A stretch of 64,000 bases of DNA from Ravibacter arvi. GTDB taxonomy: Bacteria > Bacteroidota > Bacteroidia > Cytophagales > Spirosomataceae. The position numbers and the translations under genes are program-made. The number at the start of each line of letters is the position of its first letter. Position 1 is the first letter of the stretch. The notes under the pieces are model-generated. The model searched no databases. It was not told where the DNA came from and saw only the letters and a program-made list of their open reading frames with translations. The DNA lies in the NCBI RefSeq assembly GCF_039540405.1, contig NZ_BAABEY010000001.1:1-64000 (forward strand), read 5' to 3'. Positions 9,015 through 17,881 of this stretch are shown here, in pieces.

Positions 9015-11456
9015 ATGAAGAACCTCCTCTTTACAATTTGTCTGGCAGGAATGGTCGCCCTGAATAACGCTTCAGCTGAAACGTTTCCAGTAAGGTTGGC
9101 AGTTGTTTATATGGATGTACCACCGGGACAAAGTGAATCACAGAAAGTTATTGCGAATCTGAAGCTGAAAAGCATACACGATGGCTATCCAAAATATTCT
9201 GCGAATGCAATAGGATTTTTCCCAGAGAGAGAGCTCTATTTTGACGGGACGCGATGGGTTTTTGTCGAGAAACCTCTTTCCGGGCCTGATATTGTCAAAT
9301 GTCATAACTCTTCAGTGTCGATACGGCCTCCCACCGGGCGATGGACGAATTGCGTCTCGGTGTCTGTAGATGGCGAACAGATGTGCACGCCTCCCGAGCT
9401 TGTCGTTGAAATCAAGCGTTATACGCCTCTGGAGCAGCATGACGGTTATTATCTGACACTGGTTTCCAAATTAAATGGCACCGATGATACCAAGGCATCT
9501 TTCACATGGCTGCCCGGAGGGAAAACAGGTGAGAGCATCGAGGTACATGTTGATAAGCCAACCATTTATACTGCAACTGCCCTGCTAACCGGGTCTTGCG
9601 AAGGACTTTTAGAGATTTCTCAAACTATTCAGGTTCCGCCCCCTACCCCGGGATTGATGGCTGACGCAGGAAAAGACAATCTGGAATATTGTGGCACCAG
9701 ATTACGCCTTCAAGCAAACAATCCACCTTTAGGTTGTAGCGGGTATTGGTTCGGTTCGCGATCGGAAGTGCAGGCGTTTTCGGATGACAGAGCCCCTGAT
9801 TCTTTCTTTACCGGCGCTCCCGGCGAGTCGTATTCCCTGCTTTGGTATCTGACCGATGGGTATTATTCAAGTAAGGACGAAGTAATGATTTCGTTTAATA
9901 AATACAAGGCTGACGCCGGACCAGATCAGGTCGGGACTACATGCGGACCGATAGTTCTTACCGGAAATGTGAATGAGTTTGGGGTTAAAACCAAGTGGCG
10001 TATAATTAACGGTTTAGGTGGAAACCTTGAAAACGATAGCGATTTTCAAACCAAGTTTATCGGGTTCAATAACAATACATATATAATTAGGTTTACGGTT
10101 TTTGCTGATTTCTGCGTTACGGAGGATGACATAACTGTTCAATATAAAGAAAAACCATCAATTGCGTCGGCCGGTCCGGATCAACTTAAAGCGGACAAGT
10201 GTGATCTGCCCATTATTGGTCTTGCAGCCGACCAGCCACTTATCGGATTTGGCGAGTGGAGCATTGTGTCGGGTAGTGGCGGCAGTTTTACGGATCGTTC
10301 CAACCCGGCCTCGGTCTTCAAAGGAGCACCCGGTACAGCCTATGTTTTGAAATGGTCGACCACAAATCCCCCCTGTGAAGCATCCCATGATGAAGCAACT
10401 GTGAGTATTGGAAACATACCCGCTTTGTCTGTCAATGCAGATGCACAGCAAGCATTTGTTGGTGATAATATTGATTATAACCTCATCACACCGGAGTGTC
10501 GTATTATTGCGACCGTCAATGGAGTCGATCTTACGGATGGCATCAATCCTTTTTACGGGAGGGTTACGATTGACAATTCTGTTCTTAATTATGCCGGGCA
10601 ACCTTGTTTGCAACGACATTTTCAATTTACAACCGGCAATAGCGCTGCTACAGCTGACGTCATACTCTACGTGAATAAAAGCGAAATGATGGCTTTCAAT
10701 GCATCCAGTACCAAAAAGCTACCTGTTGACCCCTCCGATGACAAGAGTAATTTGCGAGTTTGGCAATGGCATGAAGCGAGTGCAACCGGTCCGCCTGACA
10801 AGACAATTGACCCGGATGACAATGATATCGAATGGGATGAGATGCTGGGGGCCTGGAAGATAAAATTTCCTGTCTCAGGGTTCTCATCATTTTATCTCAC
10901 GGCCGAAAACGCGGCGCCGCTACCGGTCACTTTGGTCAGTTTCTCAGCAGGGCAAAATGAAAAGGGTGTGACGCTCTTCTGGCAGACCACCGAAGAAATC
11001 AACAGCGATCATTTCGAAATCCAACGCAGCAGTGATGCCAGAAATTGGACCGGTATTGGAAAGATACAGGCAAAAGGTGAAAGTCGTGGAGTAACAACCT
11101 ATTCATTCATCGACAGCAATCCGGCGCCAGGTTTCGCTCCTACCTATTACAGGCTCAAAATAACAGACCGAGATGCCACCTTCATCTATTCCCGTATTAT
11201 ATCAATTTCGGTGGAAAATAATCCCACAATTACAGTTTTTCCAAATCCTGCGAGTCATATGGCTACTATTCGGAGCGCGGAGCCGATTTCAGGCTATGAA
11301 CTGTTTTCCGGAAATGGAATGATGATAAAAGGGATGGGAATGCGAACCGCTCGCAATACGGAAATTAATCTGAGCTTTGTTCCTGCTGGTTTATACCTGC
11401 TCAGACTCAAGTTTGAAAACGGGGAAACCGTCTATAGAAAACTGGTGGTTGAGTGA
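9015..11456 (+). CDS. secreted Ig-like repeat protein with type IX sorting tail
   Basis: An 813-aa protein from the ATG at 9015 (a TTG two codons earlier is also in frame, but the ATG directly precedes the signal peptide KNLLFTICLAGMVALNNASA). The middle holds at least three SprB-like Ig repeats marked by ADAGKDNLEYCG, ADAGPDQVGTTCG and ASAGPDQLKADKCD. Residues about 635-735 are the LPVTLVSFSAGQ...HFEIQRSSDA module and the final 75 (TITVFPNPASHMATI ... PAGLYLLRLKFENGETVYRK) are a type IX secretion tail. It lies 62 bases after the previous gene and shares its C-terminal architecture, so the pair is probably co-expressed and exported together. Adhesion or gliding-surface roles are possible but unproven. 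Confidence 0.88.
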   Translation: MKNLLFTICLAGMVALNNASAETFPVRLAVVYMDVPPGQSESQKVIANLKLKSIHDGYPKYSANAIGFFPERELYFDGTRWVFVEKPLSGPDIVKCHNSSVSIRPPTGRWTNCVSVSVDGEQMCTPPELVVEIKRYTPLEQHDGYYLTLVSKLNGTDDTKASFTWLPGGKTGESIEVHVDKPTIYTATALLTGSCEGLLEISQTIQVPPPTPGLMADAGKDNLEYCGTRLRLQANNPPLGCSGYWFGSRSEVQAFSDDRAPDSFFTGAPGESYSLLWYLTDGYYSSKDEVMISFNKYKADAGPDQVGTTCGPIVLTGNVNEFGVKTKWRIINGLGGNLENDSDFQTKFIGFNNNTYIIRFTVFADFCVTEDDITVQYKEKPSIASAGPDQLKADKCDLPIIGLAADQPLIGFGEWSIVSGSGGSFTDRSNPASVFKGAPGTAYVLKWSTTNPPCEASHDEATVSIGNIPALSVNADAQQAFVGDNIDYNLITPECRIIATVNGVDLTDGINPFYGRVTIDNSVLNYAGQPCLQRHFQFTTGNSAATADVILYVNKSEMMAFNASSTKKLPVDPSDDKSNLRVWQWHEASATGPPDKTIDPDDNDIEWDEMLGAWKIKFPVSGFSSFYLTAENAAPLPVTLVSFSAGQNEKGVTLFWQTTEEINSDHFEIQRSSDARNWTGIGKIQAKGESRGVTTYSFIDSNPAPGFAPTYYRLKITDRDATFIYSRIISISVENNPTITVFPNPASHMATIRSAEPISGYELFSGNGMMIKGMGMRTARNTEINLSFVPAGLYLLRLKFENGETVYRKLVVE

Positions 11457-11649
11457 ACAGGCTCGGCCCGTAGAATACAGGTCTGTTTATGCGGAAAATA
11501 AAATATAAAATGGAGCTGGTTTGGCTAATGATATCGCTACTAGCCATTCTTTTAGCCATTATCGGCCTGTTGATGACATAAGGTTTTGAAAGCCAGTATT
11601 GCAAGTTCGATATCAAATATGTAGTTTTCCTCCTAACTCATACTTCTCT

Positions 11650-12267
11650 ATGAATCGTGTACTCGTGGTCGATGATCATCGGATTTTTACAGACGGAATC
11701 TGTTTCCTGATCGGGCATACGACTGATCTGGAAGTAGCAGGAGCCCTGCATCAGGGCAAAGACGTACTCCCTTTTCTTGTGGGTCGTAAAGTCGACATTC
11801 TGTTGCTGGATATCGACATGCCGGATCAGTCCGGCTTTGACATTGCAAAAGCCGTAAAACAGCACTATCCCCACATAAAAATACTCGCACTTTCTATGAT
11901 TGATGACGTCATTTCCATGGAAAGGATGTACAGCATTGGCGCAGACGGTTATTGCATCAAAAGTAGCGGTCGGGAGGAGGTTTTCAAGGGAATGCGGGTC
12001 GTTCTCGGGGGCGCTGCATTCTGGCCTGCTGCTTTTAAGAGTTTATTATCGAAGCAAACGGAAAAATTGGAAAAGTATCTGTTGAGCAAACGTGAAACAG
12101 AAATAATTCAATTGATCTGCGAAGGTGTTACTTCATTTGAAATCGCCCAAAAGCTGTACTTGAGCGTCCGGACAGTCGAGACACATAGGAAGAATATCTA
12201 TCGCAAACTGGGTGTGCATAATAATATGGAACTGGCCAATTATGCACGTAAACGACTGGATCTTTAA
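11650..12267 (+). CDS. NarL/FixJ-family response regulator
   Basis: A 205-aa two-domain response regulator. The receiver has the acidic pair D8/D9 (VVDDHRIF), phospho-acceptor D54 (LLLDIDMPDQSG) and the conserved Lys (YCIKSS). The output domain is LuxR-type HTH (LSKRETEIIQLICEGVTSFE then IAQKLYLSVRTVETHRKNIY). The ATG at 11650 begins exactly at the first beta strand; an in-frame TTG at 11599 would add 17 residues without family support. It is followed after 16 bases by its sensor kinase, so the two form a classical pair. Phosphorylated dimer would bind DNA; a likely but unproven target is the upstream pair of secreted-protein genes. Confidence 0.93.
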   Translation: MNRVLVVDDHRIFTDGICFLIGHTTDLEVAGALHQGKDVLPFLVGRKVDILLLDIDMPDQSGFDIAKAVKQHYPHIKILALSMIDDVISMERMYSIGADGYCIKSSGREEVFKGMRVVLGGAAFWPAAFKSLLSKQTEKLEKYLLSKRETEIIQLICEGVTSFEIAQKLYLSVRTVETHRKNIYRKLGVHNNMELANYARKRLDL

Positions 12268-12283
12268 ACTCAATACCGAATTG

Positions 12284-15200
12284 ATGCGCTGCTCCGTCGT
12301 ATGGCTGATCTGGCTTTTGACCACGTTTCATGTTAACGGGCAACATACAACGGACATTGCGTCCGTTCCATCCCAAAATCATTTCTTTTTTGAGCATTTT
12401 TCCCAGGAAAGCGGGCTTTCGCAGGGTACGGTGTATGCCATCAGTAACTATGACGGTTATATGTGGTTTGGTACACAGGATGGATTGAACAGATTTGACG
12501 GGCATGTTTTCAAGACGTTCAGGGCTGGAAGGAGCTCTGGAAACTCCTTGAATAACAACTGGATTCAGACACTTCTGGCTGATAGCCAAGGCCGTCTCTG
12601 GATTGGTACGCAGGAGGGGCTCTGCTTGTATGAGGCACGAAAAGACCGTTTTCAAAGGTTCTCAAGCGTTGTAAAGAAAAATCACCCGGTCGATTCCGTC
12701 TCGGTGAAAAAGCTGCTAGAAGACCGAAGCGGCAATATCTGGATAATGACCGGTGGGCAAGGACTTTTTTGTCTCTATGTCTCCAGCGGTAAAGTGGTTT
12801 CGTATATGCAGGAAAGTGATAAACTCTACGATTTCTGTCTCGCCCCCGACGGAACGGTGTGGCTGTCGACCTATGACGAGGTGTACCGCTATGATGCTAA
12901 AAATGATCTCTTCAAAACTACTGGTATCAGGAAGAAACTGAACAAGTATCTCTCCGCGAAGTCGCTAATCCAATCCATTTTCGTGGATTCAAAAGAAAAT
13001 CTCTGGGTTGGAACCTATCAGGAGGGTTTGTTTAGGCTTGACAATCCTTTGGAAAGGGGCAGGGTTTCGCATTATGTCAAAGGCACAAGTAATAAGAATA
13101 TTGCCGGCAATGAAATACGCGATTTTTTGGAAGACCGTAATGGCAGGGTATGGATGGGGGTTAAGGATGCAGGGATATCAGTGTTTAATTATTCAGACGA
13201 GACGTTCGAACACGCTACCGGAGATGAAGTGCGCAGTTTATATGAAGATCATCAGGGAATTATCTGGCTTGGTCTGAGCTACAACGGCGTTAATAAATAT
13301 GATCCGGCCAAACATGTGTTTAAATTTATTCGAAAGCGGGAAAGTCAGTATCAGAATGGTTCTGTTTATACTATTTATGGAAAAGGCGAGAATTTGTACA
13401 TCGGAACTGCCAACAGGTTGATGATTTACCCCATCGGCGCACGTCAATCTGACAATGATCGTGGTCATCGCTTGTCAGGTGTAAATTTCGAAGTCTATAA
13501 TATCTCCGAAGACAACCTAGGAAACCTGTGGATTGTATCAACCGATAAAGGTTTATACCGATTCGATGATAAAAGAGGCTACGTGCCTTACTCAAACGTA
13601 AGTGGCGCAGACCGGTTGCAATATTTTCTATATGCAGTTAAGGCACTGAAGAGTATTCCCGAAGTATGGGTAGGCGGACACCGAGGGCTGGAGAGGTTTG
13701 ATTTGAAAACACTTAAGTGGAGGGATTGGGATGAAATGCCTCAGATCAAAACGGCAGCGAATTATACTGTTAGAATGATCTATGAGGATTCAGAACAAAA
13801 CGTGTGGTTGGGAACGTTAGGTCATGGGTTGGTTTGCTACGACCCGAAAAAAAAGAAGCTCACTGTTTTCGATAAGAAAAACGGGCTTGTATGTGATAAC
13901 ATTCGAAGTGTATTACAGGATGGCACTCTCCTGTGGGTGGGGACAGATTGCGGGCTTTTTTTACTTGATATGAAGCGACTCCGGGTAATGTCACACTATT
14001 CCGAAACGACGTCTGCTCCTTTTAACTTACCTAATGAGGTCGTCTACAGTATCTTGAAGGAACCGGAAGGTGATCTATGGCTTAGCAGCAACAAGGGACT
14101 CGCGAAATTTTCGCCAAAGAAGGGAGTTCTTAAAACCTACGATGTTACAGACGGTTTGCAAAGTAATGAATTCAATACCAACTGCGCCTATAAACACACC
14201 GACGGAACAATGTATTTCGGAGGAGTAAACGGCATCTCCTATTTTAATCCGAAGGAGCTTAGAACCAATACGTTTGTCCCTCCTGTTAAAATTACGGGTA
14301 TCACTGTATCCGACAGCTCGTATTCACCTAACCTCGAATTCATAACGCTTCCCTACGACCGAAACTTCGTTACCTTCGAGTTTGTCGCACTCAATTTTTC
14401 CAACACAAAAAAGAATCAATACCGATACCGCATGGAAGGTGTCGATCCCAAATGGGTACAGGCAGGTAGTCGAAGGTCTGCCAACTACACGAACCTGCAG
14501 CCGGGTAAATATATCTTCAGGGTTACAGGCAGCAATAACGACGAAGTTTGGAATAAAAAGGGGATTTCTGTGCGACTTACAATCCTGCCGCCGTGGTGGG
14601 CGACCTGGTGGTTTAAATCTGTATTGATATTGATGCTGGTCAGTGGTGTTTACGGATTGTTTAAATACCGGCTTGCTCAACAAATACAACAACGTGAAGC
14701 CGAGATACGAGGCTCGCTAATGGCCCAGGAAGCCGAACGACAACGGTTTTCACGTGAGCTTCACGACGGTGTCGGAGCCAATCTTTCGCTTTTAAAAATG
14801 TACCTATCTTCGTTCGGCGACGCCGATATTCCCTTGGCTGAACTGAAAGAACGTTCAGAAAAGCTGTTGGCGGGCTCAGTAGATGAAATCCGCCGACTGA
14901 TTCATGACATGCACCCCAGAAACCTTGGATCGTTGGGGTTGGTTAAAGCAACCAATGAAATGGTACAGCTTGTAAATCTTGGCAATCAACGACAGGTCAT
15001 TTTCAGAGTAGAAAATGTTCCTGATCATTTGCCTGAGGTCGTAGAGATTAATCTTTTCCGAATCATCCAGGAGCTCCTACAAAATGCAATAAAGCACTCC
15101 GAAGCACAAACGGTATGGTTGGATTTGCAATTTACTAACCAAAAACTAAGCCTTTCTTACAAGGACAACGGAAAAGGTTTTGATACCTCGTCACCTACAC

Positions 15201-15319
15201 AGGGAAATGGATTGTTGAATATACGGAACCGGGCGACGCTATTGAAAAGTGAGCTCCACGTAAGTTCTGAAGTCGATAAAGGCACTTTCCTCCAGATATC
15301 TTTACCGTTATCTTTATAG
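12284..15319 (+). CDS. two-component propeller sensor histidine kinase
   Basis: From the ATG at 12284 the protein is 1011 aa and begins with a signal peptide (MRCSVVWLIWLLTTFHVNG-Q); an upstream in-frame start at 12212 would overlap the regulator and spoil this. Residues about 30-690 are two-component-regulator propeller blades (YDGYMWFGTQDGLNRFDG, DSQGRLWIGTQEGL, repeated), then a Y_Y_Y domain (FVALNFSNTKKNQYRYRMEG). A membrane helix follows at about 772-798. The cytoplasmic part has a HisKA_3 box with H827 (RFSRELHDGVGANLSLLKMY) and a HATPase domain (QELLQNAIKHSE, YKDNGKGFD, GLLNIRNRATLL). No receiver domain is fused, consistent with the separate regulator just upstream. Such periplasmic propellers sense glycans or envelope state in Bacteroidota; the ligand here is unknown. 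Confidence 0.92.
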   Translation: MRCSVVWLIWLLTTFHVNGQHTTDIASVPSQNHFFFEHFSQESGLSQGTVYAISNYDGYMWFGTQDGLNRFDGHVFKTFRAGRSSGNSLNNNWIQTLLADSQGRLWIGTQEGLCLYEARKDRFQRFSSVVKKNHPVDSVSVKKLLEDRSGNIWIMTGGQGLFCLYVSSGKVVSYMQESDKLYDFCLAPDGTVWLSTYDEVYRYDAKNDLFKTTGIRKKLNKYLSAKSLIQSIFVDSKENLWVGTYQEGLFRLDNPLERGRVSHYVKGTSNKNIAGNEIRDFLEDRNGRVWMGVKDAGISVFNYSDETFEHATGDEVRSLYEDHQGIIWLGLSYNGVNKYDPAKHVFKFIRKRESQYQNGSVYTIYGKGENLYIGTANRLMIYPIGARQSDNDRGHRLSGVNFEVYNISEDNLGNLWIVSTDKGLYRFDDKRGYVPYSNVSGADRLQYFLYAVKALKSIPEVWVGGHRGLERFDLKTLKWRDWDEMPQIKTAANYTVRMIYEDSEQNVWLGTLGHGLVCYDPKKKKLTVFDKKNGLVCDNIRSVLQDGTLLWVGTDCGLFLLDMKRLRVMSHYSETTSAPFNLPNEVVYSILKEPEGDLWLSSNKGLAKFSPKKGVLKTYDVTDGLQSNEFNTNCAYKHTDGTMYFGGVNGISYFNPKELRTNTFVPPVKITGITVSDSSYSPNLEFITLPYDRNFVTFEFVALNFSNTKKNQYRYRMEGVDPKWVQAGSRRSANYTNLQPGKYIFRVTGSNNDEVWNKKGISVRLTILPPWWATWWFKSVLILMLVSGVYGLFKYRLAQQIQQREAEIRGSLMAQEAERQRFSRELHDGVGANLSLLKMYLSSFGDADIPLAELKERSEKLLAGSVDEIRRLIHDMHPRNLGSLGLVKATNEMVQLVNLGNQRQVIFRVENVPDHLPEVVEINLFRIIQELLQNAIKHSEAQTVWLDLQFTNQKLSLSYKDNGKGFDTSSPTQGNGLLNIRNRATLLKSELHVSSEVDKGTFLQISLPLSL

Positions 15320-16110
15320 TTACGGAAATACGCTCTAAACTGGACAGCTATTAAAAATTGTAACTGGATCAGTTGTGATTTATCAAATACTCCACACTCA
15401 CATATATTTTGTTTCATACTGATCCACCAAAAGCAGCGCTTCATATTCATGCAGTGAAAAGCTTGTGGTCCGGATGATCCAACCCCCGTCGTAAGGCGCA
15501 GGGTTAAGCAAAGCAGATTGATAAATCAGGGCCTGATTTGTCTTAAACCCCTATAAAGAGGACAGATTATTCAAAAAGTTCAGCTAGTTCCATCTCGTCA
15601 TCCCGGGCAGCTGTGAGGCAAAGATAGGCCGGTGGGCTGTCGTTGTCAAGGCTGTACGAAGCGGACCCCTGGCACGTATCTTGGCGGTCCGGCATATTTG
15701 TCTGTCAGCAGAAAACCATGGGTATGGCCACGAGCATCCTCAATAAAGACCCTCGCGAGGGGCCTAGCGCCAATATTTGCTAAGAAATGAACTGATGCAG
15801 AGGAATGGCAAAAAGGGGTTCCAGAATGCATGGCGAAATGAATGCTCCCGGGGTTACCGATGAGTTTTTCTAAATTAACAGTGGCTTATCAAAAAGCGCG
15901 TACCGGGGTATACAATAGCATCAGTTCATTATTCAGGCGCTTTCGTTTCAACGACTGCTCGATTATCTATCGGATTGGTTAATTTCAGTTGACTGCGCCA
16001 TTCTGTCAAAAAAAGATAAAATGGAATCAAATGTTCGATAGAGATTTCTTTCTCTCTACTCATGGTGTTGTAAATGAGTGAGTTATAAATAAACTACACT
16101 TTCTTACACA

Positions 16111-16147
16111 CAAAAGAGCCCTGAACAAACAGTTCGGGGCTCTTTTG
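16111..16147. terminator. hairpin terminator (bidirectional)
   Basis: CAAAAGAGCCC pairs with GGGCTCTTTTG, extended inside by GAAC/GTTC, followed by a T run on the plus strand and preceded by an A run, so it can act in both directions. Confidence 0.75.
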
Positions 16148-16326
16148 TTTTACTTCTGAACATACCAAGCATTCCCCAAACTTGGAGAAGGGTAGAGGTC
16201 AAACTTTCGATAAACCTACCCTTGTCCAATTTTGGACAGGCATACTTAACTCTGTTAACTGCTCACCGAATTGCTCACCAAAAATTTGGGCTTTTAGGAA
16301 CAATTTGATGAACGGCGAACAATAAA

Positions 16327-16358
16327 AAAGCCTGTAAATCAACGATTTACAGGCTTTT
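16327..16358. terminator. hairpin terminator
   Basis: A perfect stem AAAGCCTGTAAATC / GATTTACAGGCTTT with a 3-nt loop and flanking A and T runs. On the minus strand it lies downstream of a tRNA-3'-end-like sequence (see the direct repeat at 16399) and of the rlaP operon, so it may terminate that transcript. Confidence 0.75.
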
Positions 16359-16398
16359 GATGCTTTTTGATTTGATTCTCAGCGGGCTGGGCGGGAGT

Positions 16399-16445
16399 GT
16401 GATCGAACCTATGGTGCCGTTGCTAGTGTTTCTGGATGAGTTGGA
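16399..16445. repeat. left copy of imperfect 47-bp direct repeat bracketing the RNA-repair island
   Basis: The stretch ending TGTTTCTGGATGAGTTGG recurs in the same orientation at 22610-22656, with the shared parts ATCGAACC, TGGTGCC and TGTTTCTGGATGAGTTGG. Read on the minus strand the adjoining sequence 16380-16410 contains GGTTCGATC followed by CCGCCCAGCCCGCTGA, which looks like the T arm and acceptor end of a decayed tRNA. Such tRNA 3' ends are common integration sites, so an attachment-site origin is plausible but not shown; no integrase gene is present between the copies. Confidence 0.6.
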
Positions 16446-16729
16446 ATTGGGGTAATATTTGTGGTGGTGTGTCAGGCAAACTCATTTCGAATGATATAGG
16501 CGGAATAGCTAATGTTAACCTCTGTTTTTGCTTTTTGTAGTCGTTTTGGGGAAACAAGTTTTAGCGTTTTTGACAGCCTTATACCAGGAGAGTCTGAGAG
16601 CTGGGTTTGCCTCTGCATCCCGGAATAGGATGGTCCGTCGGCCGGATCTTGACTCAGAGATGAGCACGAAGGCGAACCACAATGCTAACAGTTCATAGTT
16701 ACATGTACCTGAGACTCTATGATATCACA

Positions 16730-17518
16730 CTACATCCACACCCTCTCTAGCGTCTGCCTAAATACTTCATTAAGCTTTTCCGTGTCAGGCTGATTTTGTG
16801 GTCCTAACCCCCTGACGTACTCCGTGTAGAATTGGATCTTTTGTTCAAGAAAACTGTTCAGTACCTGAATTTTCGGTTCCTCATCCAGTTCCTCCCCTGA
16901 CACTTTTCTGTTAAGCAGGTTCCGGATTTCATTCTCAACACCCGTATCTATCACCTGACTGTCGAGGAGCTTTTGAAACTCCATAGGAGCCATGGAGTTG
17001 GTTTTCCTGATCCAATCGCAGGCAAGTATCGGACGCAATACGTAGAAGTATTTCTTCACGCGTACCTTCTCCCCCTGCAAATACGTCTTGTAATTGCCTT
17101 CGGCCATATGCAGGTAATGATACAAACAGGATTTCGGGTTAAAATACATCTCCGTCAACTCCCGAAGCCTTTCAGCAAAGAAACCACGTTGCCAATAGAC
17201 CATCGGACTTCTCAACCACTCCAGCATAGCAGGATTTGATTTTCGAAAAAGACGCAAGGCCTTCTTCAGTTCCCACCCGGCCAGATCGATATCGTTGGGC
17301 AGTATTTCCTCCTGGCTATCCTTTTTGTCGTCGATGTCCAAATACCATTCAGGCTGATGAACATACATGTATCGCACATCCCAATCGCTGTCAACGGATG
17401 CGAAACCCCAAGCCCGGCTGCCGCTTTCGACAGCATAGAGGATTTTGATAGCATGTTGCTGTTCGAGGCGTAGAAGCTCCCTTTTTATTTCTTCTGTCAT
17501 CACTTGCGGTATTGTCAT
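16730..17518 (-). CDS. rlaP: RlaP-type nucleotidyltransferase (RNA-repair associated)
   Basis: About 262 aa from the ATG at 17518 (a second ATG at 17500 starts closer to the conserved core and is equally possible). The N-terminus carries the DNA polymerase beta-type nucleotidyltransferase signature: ILYAVESGSRAWGFASVDSD, then WDVRYMYVH, with Gly-Ser followed by the metal-binding D-x-D. DIDLAGWELKKALRLFRKSN and PAMLEWLRSPMVY are hallmark motifs of COG3541/RlaP. Family members are known from comparative genomics to sit beside RtcB in RNA-repair loci and are thought to add nucleotides to RNA ends; no biochemical detail is claimed. It is the last gene of the minus-strand operon, directly downstream of the tRNA-like RNA array. 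Confidence 0.85.
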   Translation of the reverse strand: MTIPQVMTEEIKRELLRLEQQHAIKILYAVESGSRAWGFASVDSDWDVRYMYVHQPEWYLDIDDKKDSQEEILPNDIDLAGWELKKALRLFRKSNPAMLEWLRSPMVYWQRGFFAERLRELTEMYFNPKSCLYHYLHMAEGNYKTYLQGEKVRVKKYFYVLRPILACDWIRKTNSMAPMEFQKLLDSQVIDTGVENEIRNLLNRKVSGEELDEEPKIQVLNSFLEQKIQFYTEYVRGLGPQNQPDTEKLNEVFRQTLERVWM

Positions 17519-17626
17519 ATGATCTCTGAAAACCGGCTTTTTACTTCGAAATGGTAATCTCCGGTGATCCTTAAAATGCAGAATCACTGGAGGTTAACCG
17601 GCCATTCGATAAACTACTAAAAACAG

Positions 17627-17718
17627 AAAGAGCGACAAGCCAGCTGTACATTTTCAGGATTCGAACCTGGGCTGTTTTCACAGCTTCTACCAGCGAAGTA
17701 TTACATCTGTACAGCATC
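17627..17718 (-). ncRNA. tRNA-like RNA, unit 3 (73-nt core, GAAA tetraloop instead of anticodon)
   Basis: On the minus strand the core 17715-17643 is exactly 73 nt with all tRNA elements in normal order. The acceptor stem GCTGTACA / TGTACAGC is a perfect 8 bp. The D arm is CTTC-GCTGGTA-GAAG (17684-17698) with the loop GG pair. The anticodon-position stem GCTGT / ACAGC is closed by GAAA (17671-17684), and the T arm is CAGG-TTCGAAT-CCTG (17655-17669). There is no 7-nt anticodon loop, so it cannot decode. The 5' flank resembles that of units 1 and 2, and the 3' tail carries TGTCGCTC (17630-17637) shared with unit 1, then a T-rich tract. Position next to TROVE suggests a Y-RNA-like role. Structure is read from sequence; expression is inferred. 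Confidence 0.75.
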
Positions 17719-17744
17719 TTTCATTTTGTTAAGAAGGGTAAAAA

Positions 17745-17862
17745 AGCAATGCATGGAATATACACCTTACGGCGCTCTGCTCTACCCACTGAGCTACCCC
17801 GCCAGGGCGGGAGCCAGACTCGAACTGGCGACACGAAGTAACACACATTTACGACACCTTCT
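17745..17862 (-). ncRNA. tRNA-like RNA, unit 2 (circularly permuted, GTAA tetraloop)
   Basis: Read on the minus strand the parts come in permuted order: T arm GCCAG-TTCGAGT-CTGGC (17829-17813), acceptor 3' strand CTCCCGC, a short CCTG turn, acceptor 5' strand GCGGGG, D arm GCTC-AGTGGGTA-GAGC (17794-17779), then the anticodon-position stem GCGCC / GGTGT closed by GTAA (17775-17762). The acceptor strands thus form a closed hairpin instead of free ends. The 5' flank (GGTGTCGTAA...TTACTTCG, 17858-17832) is shared with the other units. AAGGTGT occurs at both ends (17860-17854 and 17768-17762). Bacterial YrlA Y RNAs also carry a tRNA-like module bound to Ro; this topology suggests a similar RNA. 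Confidence 0.75.
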
Positions 17863-17881
17863 TATTTCTTTATAATAATGG

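Larger units (their letters stand above)
15320..16729. other. 1.4-kb region without an intact gene
   Basis: No convincing gene on either strand. It contains two strong hairpin terminators (16111-16147 and 16327-16358), a small palindrome at about 16216-16238 (TTGTCCAA / TTGGACAG arms), and the left copy of an imperfect 47-bp direct repeat next to a sequence resembling a tRNA 3' end. A 61-aa minus-strand frame at 15646-15831 has no recognised features. This is the left border of the RNA-repair island. Confidence 0.5.

Noticed and set aside
10158..10625. 155-aa minus-strand frame
   Set aside because: Shadow of the type IX secreted protein at 9015-11456.
12128..12655. 175-aa minus-strand frame
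   Set aside because: Antisense across the regulator/kinase junction, both of which have strong domain evidence.
15646..15831. 61-aa minus-strand frame in the gene-free region
   Set aside because: No family features, no start context and no conserved neighbours; could be a fragment but not supportable.
16216..16238. Palindrome TTGTCCAA / TTGGACAG as an excised IS4 footprint
   Set aside because: It resembles joined ends of the IS4 element, but the match is short and could be chance; no target duplication can be shown.
17762..17829. Canonical tRNA gene on the minus strand
   Set aside because: D arm, T arm and acceptor strands are present but in permuted order and the anticodon-position stem has a four-base GTAA loop, so it is not a decoding tRNA.
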